Origin: Armatimonadota bacterium | GTDB taxonomy: Bacteria; Armatimonadota; UBA5829; DTJY01 | DNA length: 64,000 nucleotides | Direction of reading: 5' to 3' | Assembly (NCBI GenBank): GCA_017993055.1 | Contig: JAGONM010000013.1 | Span: forward strand, 18,882 to 82,881 | In this document: in pieces, positions 35,522-42,997 of the stretch | Numbering within the stretch: the first letter of the stretch is position 1 | Layout of the letters: every line of letters starts with the position of its first letter | Made by a program: the position numbers and the translations under genes | Notes under the pieces: generated by a model | Database searches by the model: none | Told to the model about the DNA's origin: nothing | The model's input: only the letters and a program-made list of their open reading frames with translations

Positions 35522-37221
35522 TCCATCTCCAGGATCATGTCGTCGGTCGAGCCGCCGGCGGGGATCATCGGAAGCACGTTCGCCTCGCGGGCGACTAGGA
35601 ACTCGATGAGGCACGGGCGGTCGGTGATCTTCATCGCCGCCTCGAGCGCCGGCATGATCTCCTCCGACTTCTCCACCCGCAGGCCCTCCGCGCCGTATGC
35701 CTTCGCCAGCGCCACGAAGTCCGGCTGGCACGAGATGTCGGTCGAGGCGTACCGGCGGTCGTAAAAGATCTGCTGCCACTGACGCACCATGCCGAGATAG
35801 CCGTTGTTGAAGAGCGCGATCTTGATCGGCAGGCGCTGCTCGACCGCCGTCATCAGCTCCTGGTTGTTCATCAGGATGCTCCCGTCGCCCGCGATCACGA
35901 ACACCGTCGCGTCCGGCATCCCCATCTGCGCGCCGACCGCCGCCGGGAGCCCGTAGCCCATCGTGCCGAGCCCGCCGCTGGACAGGAACTGCCTCGGGCG
36001 CCTGGTCAGGATGCTCTGCGCGGCCCACATCTGGTGCTGGCCGACGTCGGTGCAGACGATGGCCTGTTGATCCTGAATCGAGTTCAGGATGACGTGGTTG
36101 ATCGCGTCGAAGATCTCCTGCGGCATGATCCTGCCGCAGTCCTTCGGCTGGCGGGTCACGTGTTTCTTGCGCCACTTCTCGAGCTGTGCGATCCACTCCT
36201 GGTGCCTCGCTTCGCGAACCTTCGACCCGAGCGAGTGGAGGATGTTTTTTGCGTCGCCCACGATGGGGACCGTCGGGCGGCGCATCTTGCCGATCTCCGC
36301 CGGATCCACGTCTATGTGGACGACCTGCGCGTCGGGCGCGAAGGCCGACGTCTTGCCGGTGGACCGGTCGCTGAACCGCATCCCCACCGCGATGAGGAGG
36401 TCACAGCCCTTCGCGGCATGATTGGCGTACGGCGAGCCGTGCATGCCGAGCATCCCGAGGTTCAGCGGATCGCCGTCGGGGAACGCACCCTTGCCCATGA
36501 GCGTGTAGACCACCGGGATGTTCGCCTTCTCCATCAGCCGCCTCAACTCACCGGACGCATCGGCGGCGATCACTCCACCACCGGCGATGATGAGAGGCTT
36601 CTCAGAGGCGTCGATCAGCGCGACGGCTTTCTTGATCTGGCCCGGGTGGCCGATGACTGTCGGCTTGTAGGCGAGCATGTTGATCTTCGGCGGACGCCGG
36701 TACTCGATCTCGGCGAACGAAAGGTCGAGCGGGATGTCAATCAGCACCGGGCCGGGACGACCGGTGGAGGCGACGTGGAACGCCTCCTGCACGACCGCCG
36801 GGATCTCGCTCACGTCCTTCGCGAGGTAGTTGTGCTTCACGATCGGATCGGTTACGCCGGTCGTGTCGGCTTCCTGGAAAGCATCGGTGCCGAGCTTGAA
36901 CGTGGCGACCTGGCCGGTGATCGCGACCATCGGCACGGAGTCCATGTAGGCGGTGGCGATCCCGCAGACGAGGTTGAGCGCGCCGGGCCCGGACGTAGCG
37001 AGGCAGACCCCCACCTTGCCGGTCGCGCGGGCGTATCCATCCGCCGCGTGGGCCGCTCCCTGCTCGTGGCGGACGAGGACGTGGCGGATCCTGCCCTCCA
37101 TCAGCACGTCGTGGATCGGGATCGTGGCCGCGCCGGGGTAGCCGAATATGATCTCGACCCCCTCGTCCGCGAGCGCCTCGATGAGCACCCGAGCGCCGTT
37201 CATCTTCTCGCCTGTCGCCAT
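35518..37221 (-). CDS. ilvB: acetolactate synthase large subunit
   Basis: 567 residues, the usual AHAS length. N-terminal GYPGAATIPIHDVLM, RHEQGAAHAADGYARATG (catalytic Glu for ThDP), and the ThDP motif GDGSILMNNQEL near the C-terminus are all present. It condenses two pyruvates, or pyruvate with 2-oxobutyrate, at the start of branched-chain amino acid synthesis. An in-frame 21-bp palindrome adds about five residues (segment HVILNSIQDQQ) before the conserved VGQHQMWAAQ. The small regulatory subunit is not adjacent. A T-box leader and its own sigma-70 promoter lie upstream. Stop codons of this gene and the protease overlap. Confidence 0.95.
   Translation of the reverse strand: MATGEKMNGARVLIEALADEGVEIIFGYPGAATIPIHDVLMEGRIRHVLVRHEQGAAHAADGYARATGKVGVCLATSGPGALNLVCGIATAYMDSVPMVAITGQVATFKLGTDAFQEADTTGVTDPIVKHNYLAKDVSEIPAVVQEAFHVASTGRPGPVLIDIPLDLSFAEIEYRRPPKINMLAYKPTVIGHPGQIKKAVALIDASEKPLIIAGGGVIAADASGELRRLMEKANIPVVYTLMGKGAFPDGDPLNLGMLGMHGSPYANHAAKGCDLLIAVGMRFSDRSTGKTSAFAPDAQVVHIDVDPAEIGKMRRPTVPIVGDAKNILHSLGSKVREARHQEWIAQLEKWRKKHVTRQPKDCGRIMPQEIFDAINHVILNSIQDQQAIVCTDVGQHQMWAAQSILTRRPRQFLSSGGLGTMGYGLPAAVGAQMGMPDATVFVIAGDGSILMNNQELMTAVEQRLPIKIALFNNGYLGMVRQWQQIFYDRRYASTDISCQPDFVALAKAYGAEGLRVEKSEEIMPALEAAMKITDRPCLIEFLVAREANVLPMIPAGGSTDDMILEMD
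36070..36090. repeat. REP-like palindrome inside ilvB
   Basis: ATCCTGAA at 36070-36077 and TTCAGGAT at 36083-36090 are perfect inverted arms around a 5-nt loop. It is the dispersed ATCCTGAAC-type palindrome, here translated as in-frame filler in ilvB. Confidence 0.6.
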
Positions 37222-37240
37222 GTGTGTCTCCTCTCAAGGA

Positions 37241-37276
37241 TATGGGACATATGTGACCAATATGACCCATAGGACT
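37241..37276. repeat. 9-nt-pitch GAC tract C
   Basis: GAC occurs at 37246, 37255, 37264 and 37273, exactly 9 nt apart, in the leader between the T-box terminator and the ilvB ribosome-binding site. Confidence 0.65.
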
Positions 37277-37289
37277 CATCGCCGAATGC

Positions 37290-37593
37290 AAAAAGCCTCT
37301 CATCCCTCCATAGGGACGAGAGGCTCATGAACCTTTCGTGGTACCACCCCCGATTCGCCGATGCCTCTCAGCACCGACCTCATTGAGCACTTGGAGTATA
37401 ATCCGCCATGCTCTGGCTCTGTAACGGGAACCGCCCGGGAGGGGCTACTCGATCGTCTTACTTTCGTCACTCCGGCTCGAAGGCGACGTTCGATCTGCTT
37501 TCGGATACCGGCTCTCAGCAACCCGGCTCTCTGGGACCGTCCGGCAGGTCTACTCTTCCTCGTCAACGCCTTTGATGGGCCTATGCGATTGTC
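37290..37593 (-). promoter_or_regulatory. T-box riboswitch controlling ilvB (probably Ile-specific)
   Basis: On the minus strand the leader has the AGAGAG and GCTGAGAG stem I elements, the conserved T-box GGTGGTACCACG at 37337-37348, and a competing terminator hairpin AGCCTCTC/GAGAGGCT (37294-37301 with 37318-37325) ending in a T run at 37290. The likely specifier is ATC (Ile) at 37494-37492, in the 3' side of stem I. It should turn ilvB on when isoleucyl-tRNA is uncharged. Confidence 0.85.
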
Positions 37594-37599
37594 ACTGGA

Positions 37600-37628
37600 A
37601 ATATACCACACTCCGGCTGAGTTGTCAA
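37600..37628 (-). promoter_or_regulatory. sigma-70-type promoter for the T-box leader
   Basis: Minus-strand -35 TTGACA at 37628-37623, a 17-nt spacer and -10 TATATT at 37605-37600. Predicted start near 37593. It sits just past the end of the radical-SAM gene, so ilvB has its own promoter. Confidence 0.75.
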
Positions 37629-37631
37629 CGT

Positions 37632-38975
37632 CTAGACCTGATCGGTCGCCTTGCGGGGGACCGCGACCGTGCGGTGGCGGGGGAGGCCCTTGCAGAGCGC
37701 CTTGCCGCGGCTGATGAATCGGTAGCTGAGGTTCACAAGAAGGCGCGGGATGATCTTCCCGCGCAGGTTCAGGCTCCGCACGAAAATAGACTGGATCGAA
37801 TAGAAGCTCCGGTACGTCGCCTTCTGCCCATCGTAGAGTTCCTGCGCCGTCATGTGCTTCGGTCGGAATGACACGTTACTCATCGTGTAGTGCGACCAGT
37901 CCGAGTCGGTGACGCGCCCCTCGTCCTCGAGTTCGCGACGGGATACAGTGCCGGGGAACGGGGTCAGCACCGAGAACTGCGCGGCGACCAGCTTGTGATT
38001 CTTCGCGAAATCGGCGGTGCGCTTGAAGACATCCTTGTCGTCCCCGTCAAGCCCGAGCACAAACGAGCCGATGATCTCGATCCCCGCCCGGTGGATAGTG
38101 TCAATCGCTTCGCCCATGTCGAGCCCGATGTTCGGCCGTTTCGATGTGGCGAGAAGGTTCTCCTGCGAGACGGACTCCAATCCAACGAACAACGCCTGGC
38201 AGCCGCTTCGTACCGCGAGCCTCATCAGCTCCGGGGCTTTCGCCATGCTCAGGTCGCCCTGCCCCACCCACTTGATCTTGAGCGGGATGAGCGCCTCGAA
38301 CAGTTCCTTAGCGCGACGGGACGAGCCGACGATGTTGTCATCAACGAAACCGACCCATCCTCGAAGGGTCTTCAACTCCTCGACGACCTCCGGGATCGGG
38401 CGGAATCGGTATCTTCGGCCGGAGACCGTGCTCACGGAGCAGAAACTACAGCCGTTCGGACATCCTCGCGCAGTCTGGACAACGTTGACCGTGAGATACC
38501 GGTCGCCCTTCAGGAGATCGCGACGAGGGAGCGGCAGGCCCTCCATGTTCGAGAGCCCCTGGTTCTCGTAGCGGGGCTTCAGGCCGCCGGCGGCGAAATC
38601 GTTCAGGATCGTCTGCCATACCGGCTCGGCCTCGCCGACAACGACCGCGTCGGCATGCAGGCTCGCCTCGTCGGGCATGACCGTGGGATGAATACCGCCC
38701 AGGACGACGGGAATACCCCGCCGTCGGAATGCGTCCGCGATCTCGTAAGCTCTCGGCGCCGAGGCGGTCATGCAGGAGATGGCTACCAGATCCGCGTCGG
38801 CCTCGAGATCGGTCTTCTCGATGTTCTCGTCAATGAGCCGAACGTCAATGTTCGAGGGGGTCAGTCCGGCGAGCAGAGGGAGGGCCAGGGGCGGCGCTAG
38901 TACCTTTCCGCCCTTCCACCAGGTGTGCGTCCAGGACGGAGATATAATGAGGAGTTTCGGTTTGCTGCGGGTCAT
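37632..38975 (-). CDS. B12-binding radical SAM protein
   Basis: 447 residues. The radical SAM cluster motif is CPNGCSFC, with three cysteines in CxxxCxxC spacing. The N-terminal domain (LLIISPSWTHTWWKGGK to about residue 130, with GGIHPTVMPDEA) is of the cobalamin-binding type. Such proteins methylate or rearrange unactivated carbon, as in hopanoid and tetrapyrrole modification. The substrate is unknown. The start ATG at 38975 has only a weak ribosome-binding site. It is downstream of the NamZ gene and upstream of ilvB in the same direction, with a 240-bp gap before it holding a 9-bp inverted repeat at 39118-39126 and 39150-39158. Confidence 0.88.
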   Translation of the reverse strand: MTRSKPKLLIISPSWTHTWWKGGKVLAPPLALPLLAGLTPSNIDVRLIDENIEKTDLEADADLVAISCMTASAPRAYEIADAFRRRGIPVVLGGIHPTVMPDEASLHADAVVVGEAEPVWQTILNDFAAGGLKPRYENQGLSNMEGLPLPRRDLLKGDRYLTVNVVQTARGCPNGCSFCSVSTVSGRRYRFRPIPEVVEELKTLRGWVGFVDDNIVGSSRRAKELFEALIPLKIKWVGQGDLSMAKAPELMRLAVRSGCQALFVGLESVSQENLLATSKRPNIGLDMGEAIDTIHRAGIEIIGSFVLGLDGDDKDVFKRTADFAKNHKLVAAQFSVLTPFPGTVSRRELEDEGRVTDSDWSHYTMSNVSFRPKHMTAQELYDGQKATYRSFYSIQSIFVRSLNLRGKIIPRLLVNLSYRFISRGKALCKGLPRHRTVAVPRKATDQV

Positions 38976-39117
38976 GTGCTTGAGCCCAGCCTTTCCGGCA
39001 GATCAGTGTGCCTGAAGCGGGTCATCCGCGTCGCAGTCGGGCTACAAGCATCATCAAAGCCATTGCCAGCATACCACTTGCCGACGCTCAATGCAAGTGT
39101 TACTGGACAGCCATCGT

Positions 39118-39158
39118 CCGGATATCCGTATCCGATATGTATATACCCAGATATCCGG
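39118..39158. promoter_or_regulatory. 9-bp inverted repeat upstream of the radical-SAM gene
   Basis: CCGGATATC at 39118-39126 and GATATCCGG at 39150-39158 form a perfect inverted repeat in an AT-richer stretch, about 140 bp upstream of the gene start. It may be an operator. Confidence 0.4.
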
Positions 39159-39215
39159 TCGATCTAACGAGTGTCTGGCAATCAGACCCAGGGAGTCGCG
39201 CGGTGGCGGGCAACG

Positions 39216-40418
39216 TCAGTAGAGAAGGTAGGGCCGGCGGACGGCCTCCCACTTCTCCTCGTCGGCCAAGAGTCGGGTGTCGAAGTCGGCGGGAGCGGCT
39301 GATGGATCGTCCACCCACTCGCGAAGGAACGTACCGCCGGAGAGCAGGTCAATCGCTAGACGATCGGTCTCGTACTCGTAGGGGAGAGTGTGCCAGAGCG
39401 CGTAGTCCGGGTATTCCAGCCGGATCGCCTTGAGCATGAGGGCGCCGAGGCGGTAAGGCCGGAAGAGATCGTGGCGGTAGCAGGCGTTGTCGGTGTGGAT
39501 CATGATGCCCGAGCAGAGCCTCCCGGCGTGTTTCTGGAATGTCGGCTCGAACCAGCACGGCCTGAGGAGGCACCCGGACTGCCATTCGGGTGCCAGATCC
39601 TTCATTCGCTCGAGCACCCGGCAGGCATCAATGTCGGGCGCACCGATGAGTTCCAGGGAGGAAGTCGTGCCCCGCCCCTCGGACATTGTGGTTCCCTCGA
39701 AGAGCACTGTGCCGGGAAAGCACCGCGCCATGTTCAGGCTGGACGCGTTCGGGCTCGGGTTCACCCAGGACAGTTCCATGATCGGCCATCCGAATCCGGG
39801 CGCGGCGTCGGGATCGTAGTCGGCCATGGCGATGACACGGAGGTCCACGTCGAGGCCCTTCAGCTCGACGTACCACCCGGCGATCTCGCCCGGGGTTAGT
39901 CCGTGGCGCATAATGAGGGGGGCGCATCCGATAAAGCTCTCCCAGCCGGGTTCGAGAATGGTGCCCTCGATCGGCCGGCCAGCGGGATTCGGGCGGTCGA
40001 GCACCCAGAGCGACTTGCCGCGCGCGGCGCAGGCGTCGAGCATGTAGGTGAGCGTCGTGATGAAGGTGTAGATGCGCGTGCCGATGTCCTGGATATCAAC
40101 CAGCAGGACGTCGAACGTATCCATCATGGCCTCGGTCGGCCGTCGGACCTCCCCGTAGAGGCTGAAGACGGGGATGCCGTACTGCGGGTCGTCGTAGTCT
40201 GCCGACTCGATCATGTTGTCCTGCTTGTCGCCGCGCATCCCGTGCTGGGGTCCGAACGCGGCGGTGATATTGACGTCCGGGCAGGCGATCAGCTCGTCGA
40301 GCGAGTGCCGGCACTCGCTCGTCACCGACGCGGGATGGCCGAGGAGTGCAACTCGCTTGCCTGCGATCGGCGCTCGGAGTTCATGGTTCTGAAGTAGTTC
40401 GTCTATTCCCAGGTTCAT
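39216..40418 (-). CDS. namZ: NamZ/DUF1343-family exo-beta-N-acetylmuramidase-like protein
   Basis: 400 residues. The conserved segments GKRVALLGHPASVTSEC, FGPQHGMRGDKQDNM, LLVDIQDIGTRIYTF and LDRPNPAGRPIEG are those of DUF1343, whose characterised member NamZ removes N-acetylmuramic acid from peptidoglycan fragments. No signal peptide is visible, so it appears cytoplasmic and would act in cell-wall recycling. The chosen ATG at 40418 has a GA-rich ribosome-binding region; a longer frame to 40502 would cover the promoter at 40448-40477. Confidence 0.86.
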   Translation of the reverse strand: MNLGIDELLQNHELRAPIAGKRVALLGHPASVTSECRHSLDELIACPDVNITAAFGPQHGMRGDKQDNMIESADYDDPQYGIPVFSLYGEVRRPTEAMMDTFDVLLVDIQDIGTRIYTFITTLTYMLDACAARGKSLWVLDRPNPAGRPIEGTILEPGWESFIGCAPLIMRHGLTPGEIAGWYVELKGLDVDLRVIAMADYDPDAAPGFGWPIMELSWVNPSPNASSLNMARCFPGTVLFEGTTMSEGRGTTSSLELIGAPDIDACRVLERMKDLAPEWQSGCLLRPCWFEPTFQKHAGRLCSGIMIHTDNACYRHDLFRPYRLGALMLKAIRLEYPDYALWHTLPYEYETDRLAIDLLSGGTFLREWVDDPSAAPADFDTRLLADEEKWEAVRRPYLLY

Positions 40419-40447
40419 CTGCCTTGCCTCTGCAACAACGTCAGGCG

Positions 40448-40477
40448 ATTGTAGCCAACCGAAGATCGCGCTGTCAA
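40448..40477 (-). promoter_or_regulatory. sigma-70-type promoter for the NamZ-like gene
   Basis: Minus-strand -35 TTGACA at 40477-40472, an 18-nt spacer and -10 TACAAT at 40453-40448, about 30 bp before the ATG at 40418. It excludes the longer upstream ORF start. Confidence 0.75.
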
Positions 40478-40520
40478 CGATCAGACACTTTCCTCTGCGC
40501 AACCCCGAAGAAGTCCATGC

Positions 40521-40712
40521 TCAGTCGTTCCGGCCGAAGTAGGTGACGAACGGCTTGATGGAGAGGAGCACAGCCCCAGCCGCGAAGAACCAGACGTGGC
40601 TCTTCGTGAAGTCCGAGAGGTACGCCCCGGCGATCATGCCGAAGAGGATGCAGCACCACTTCAGACTGGCGACGCTCATCGGCGACCATGTCTTGGTTCT
40701 GAAGAGCTTCAT
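40521..40712 (-). CDS. conserved small membrane protein
   Basis: 63 residues with two hydrophobic spans. The LKWCCILFGMIAGAYLSDF core and KPFVTYFGRN tail look like a small conserved membrane protein of unknown function. It follows a strong GAGGTGA ribosome-binding site and a GTG at 40715 also exists; ATG at 40712 has better spacing. A promoter lies at 40803-40831. Nothing in the window indicates its role. Confidence 0.7.
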   Translation of the reverse strand: MKLFRTKTWSPMSVASLKWCCILFGMIAGAYLSDFTKSHVWFFAAGAVLLSIKPFVTYFGRND

Positions 40713-41056
40713 CACTCACCTCACCTCTGCGAGGAAGACGCGAGCACGGCTGAACACCGACGGAAGGCTGGACAGCGCCTGCGACGGAATCCCTCAACCG
40801 TGATTGTAGCAACCGAACGAGGCCGCGTCAAACACGGTTCGATGCCGGGTTCCGCTTGGGGGGTCCGCACCGAAACGGACGCCGCCCGGTGCTGGTGTCG
40901 ATCGGCTACACGGACAAACCTGTGCATAGTTTGACTGGCTGCCATAATAGATGGTAGGATGTTTGTGTTCGAGAAGTTCAGCCAACGGCGGGAACCTTCC
41001 AGAGCCGAGAGCAGTAGAAGATAGAGGTGCCCGCAGCCACTGGGCACGGAGGTCCG
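40713..41056. other. gene-free stretch between divergent genes
   Basis: 344 bp with no credible gene. It holds the minus promoter for the small membrane protein (TTGACG at 40831-40826, 17-nt spacer, TACAAT at 40808-40803) and the plus promoter for the VanW gene (TTGACT at 40931-40936, 18-nt spacer, TAGGAT at 40955-40960). A 6-bp GTGCCC/GGGCAC hairpin (41027-41047) abuts the GGAGG ribosome-binding site. I see nothing in 40832-40930. Confidence 0.6.
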
Positions 41057-42109
41057 GTGAGAGGGAAGTCTACAGTCACGAAGACGTCGGCAGCAGCGGC
41101 CATCGGGGCAGTCGCATACCTGCTTGCGACATCGCCGTTTGTCGGCGTACGCGCGCCTATAGTCGCCGGCTTTCCTCTGTCTGGCGAGGTCGAGTACTCA
41201 TCGCTCCTTGCCTCGACGGCTTCCTCGAGCGCACGCGATGCGGCTGTGCTCGAGTCAGCATTCGCCGCCAGCAAGACCAGCCTCCTGGGTTCGCGCGTGA
41301 TTGACCTCGGCAGCCGGGATTTCGAGTCCGCAGCGAACGTCAGGCTGTCCGCGGAGGCGATTGACGATACGATCCTCCAACCGAACGAAGTATTCTCCTT
41401 CAACGGAACAGTCGGGATACGCACGCCGGAGCGGGGTTTCCAGTCCGGCCTGATGTACTCGAACGGGCAACTGGTCACGGGGGTCGGCGGGGGGATATGC
41501 ATCGCCTCGACGGCGGTCTACAACGTCGCACTCGAGACGGGCATGGCGATCATCGAGCGGCACCCTCACTCCGGACCGGTCGCCTACGCAGAACCGGGAC
41601 GGGACAGCGCGGTTGCCTACGGTGTGCTCGACCTGAAGTTCAGGAACAACACCGGAGCGGTCGTCCTGATACGCTCGATCGTGCAGGATGACAAGTTGGT
41701 CGTGGCGTTCTACGGGACCAGGCAACCCGGGCGCGAGATCGAGATCGTCTCGGAGGACTTCGAGCCGTTGCCTTACGAGGTCGTCCAGACGGCGGACGAG
41801 AGCGTGCCGGAAGGGGAGCAGGTCGTGGAGCAGAAGGGCCGCCCCGGACACTCGGTCTCGATCGTGCGGATCATCAGACAGAACGGGAAGGTCGTCGGCA
41901 GAGAGGTCATGAACAGGGACTTCATGCGCCCGAGGAACGAGATCGTACGAGTGAATCCGGGGCCGCGGGAATCCGGCACGGCCGCTGCGGACACGAACGG
42001 ACTGCTGCCGCCGCCGATATATCTGCCGATACCGACGGACTTCGATGTCCTGCCTTTGTCACCCGACATCTCGGTCGAGAGAGACTCCCGCACGGGATCG
42101 CCGGACTAG
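41057..42109 (+). CDS. VanW-family protein with C-terminal G5 domain
   Basis: 350 residues from a GTG at 41057, preceded by GGAGG. A membrane anchor lies near residues 10-30 (TSAAAAIGAVAYLLATSPFV). The VanW-type core includes VFSFNGTVGIRTPERGFQ and GVGGGICIASTAVYNVALE, and the C-terminus has a G5 domain ending KVVGREVMNRDFM. VanW proteins are envelope proteins of uncertain role, and G5 domains bind peptidoglycan or sugars. It has its own promoter just upstream. Confidence 0.85.
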   Translation: MRGKSTVTKTSAAAAIGAVAYLLATSPFVGVRAPIVAGFPLSGEVEYSSLLASTASSSARDAAVLESAFAASKTSLLGSRVIDLGSRDFESAANVRLSAEAIDDTILQPNEVFSFNGTVGIRTPERGFQSGLMYSNGQLVTGVGGGICIASTAVYNVALETGMAIIERHPHSGPVAYAEPGRDSAVAYGVLDLKFRNNTGAVVLIRSIVQDDKLVVAFYGTRQPGREIEIVSEDFEPLPYEVVQTADESVPEGEQVVEQKGRPGHSVSIVRIIRQNGKVVGREVMNRDFMRPRNEIVRVNPGPRESGTAAADTNGLLPPPIYLPIPTDFDVLPLSPDISVERDSRTGSPD

Positions 42110-42114
42110 GCCGG

Positions 42115-42711
42115 CTAGAGATGCATCGCGGTGCGGATTTTCGTCCGCCCGGCGGTTGCGATGCCCGAAGCCACAACCGCTTTGAGCAGGTCAACCCCGA
42201 TGAACGGCGCGACACCCATCGCCAAGACGGCTTCGATCGTGAGCGGCGTCGATGTGAACAGCGCCATCCACACGCTCAGCCAACCGGCGCCGCAGGCATA
42301 GATCGCGCAGACCCCGGCGATCCCGGCAACCCAGGCGCCCGACCTGCTGCGCGCTCCAAGCTTCTCGAAGACCCATCCCGCGACAAACGCCGCCGGCACG
42401 AATCCGACCAGGTAGCCCGCCGTCGGGCCGAAGAACGCAGTAGGCCCGCCGTTCCACTGAGCGAAGACCGGCATCCCCAGGGCGCCGACCGCGAGGTACT
42501 GCATCTGGCTGATCGCCCCCCATCGGCTCCCGAGAACCAAGCCTGAGAGAATCACGGCGAGCACCTGGAGAGTCACCGGCACCGGCGTGAACCCTAGCGG
42601 GATCGCGACTTGGGCCGCAACCGCCGTGATCCCGGCGAAAGCGAGCGAAACCAGCAACTTCCCGTGAATCTCTTCCCTGCGAAGGGCGGATGCCCTGAAG
42701 TGAACTCCCAT
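42115..42711 (-). CDS. bioY: BioY biotin transporter (ECF S component)
   Basis: 198 residues with six hydrophobic spans. The family patterns VTLQVLAVILSGLVLGSRWGA and FGPTAGYLVGFVPAAFVAGW identify BioY, the biotin-specific S component of ECF transporters. It would need an EcfAT energising module, which is not in this window. The chosen ATG at 42711 has GGAGGAGAG upstream. It has its own strong promoter. Biotin demand is explained by the accB and accC genes further along the window. Confidence 0.9.
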   Translation of the reverse strand: MGVHFRASALRREEIHGKLLVSLAFAGITAVAAQVAIPLGFTPVPVTLQVLAVILSGLVLGSRWGAISQMQYLAVGALGMPVFAQWNGGPTAFFGPTAGYLVGFVPAAFVAGWVFEKLGARSRSGAWVAGIAGVCAIYACGAGWLSVWMALFTSTPLTIEAVLAMGVAPFIGVDLLKAVVASGIATAGRTKIRTAMHL

Positions 42712-42767
42712 GTCTCTCCTCCGCGCACCTGACGACAACTGATGTCCGAGATTCGCCACCGGCGCTC

Positions 42768-42797
42768 ATCATACCGAATGGAACAGGCCGGTGTCAA
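42768..42797 (-). promoter_or_regulatory. sigma-70-type promoter for bioY
   Basis: Minus-strand -35 TTGACA at 42797-42792, an 18-nt spacer and -10 TATGAT at 42773-42768, about 57 bp before the bioY ATG at 42711 and just beyond the sRNA terminator. A BirA-type operator was not seen. Confidence 0.75.
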
Positions 42798-42810
42798 ACG
42801 GGGAGCAAAA

Positions 42811-42842
42811 GAAAAAGCCCGCTGGGGTTTGAGCCAACGGGC
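42811..42842 (-). terminator. intrinsic terminator of the candidate sRNA
   Basis: On the minus strand GCCCGTTGG (42842-42834) pairs with CCAGCGGGC (42825-42817), perfect with one G-U wobble, then TTTTT at 42816-42812. On the plus strand the same position is a C-A mismatch, so the terminator works in the minus direction only. Confidence 0.85.
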
Positions 42843-42918
42843 CTGCGCGCCGCGGGCCTAGCCATCCCCGACGCGTCAAAAGTGGTAAGGAAGGAGAAAG
42901 AGATGCTACTTACCAGGT
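42812..42918 (-). ncRNA. candidate sigma-54-driven small RNA
   Basis: About 107 nt from a predicted start at 42918 to the terminator at 42811. At its 5' end TGGTAAG (42915-42909) pairs with CTTACCA (42889-42883) around a 19-nt C/U-rich loop that contains UCUCUUUCUCCUUC, which is complementary to Shine-Dalgarno-type sequences. The order (sigma-54-type promoter, 5' hairpin with an anti-SD loop, GC-rich middle, intrinsic terminator with U-tract) is that of known trans-acting small RNAs. No credible ORF fits inside it: a 23-codon frame exists but the terminator stem lies within it. Confidence 0.6.
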
Positions 42919-42927
42919 GGTACTACC

Positions 42928-42943
42928 TGCAAGATTCGTGCCA
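42928..42943 (-). promoter_or_regulatory. sigma-54 (-24/-12) promoter
   Basis: The minus strand reads TGGCACGAATCTTGCA (42943-42928), a full match to the sigma-54 consensus TGGCACG-N4-TTGCA. It lies about 55 bp after the stop of the gene at 42998 and directs transcription into the candidate sRNA. Whether the genome encodes sigma-54 is not visible here. Confidence 0.7.
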
Positions 42944-42997
42944 AACCGCCGGATTCGTTCGAGAAACCTGAAAAAAGTGCGTGAGGCTTGACTCGCT

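Noticed and set aside
42903..42971. A plus-strand ORF of 22 codons with a strong AAGGAAGGAG ribosome-binding site overlapping the candidate sRNA promoter
   Set aside because: The strong ribosome-binding-site match is the complement of the sRNA loop. There is no plus-strand promoter and the protein has no recognisable features, so the minus-strand sRNA reading explains the sequence better.
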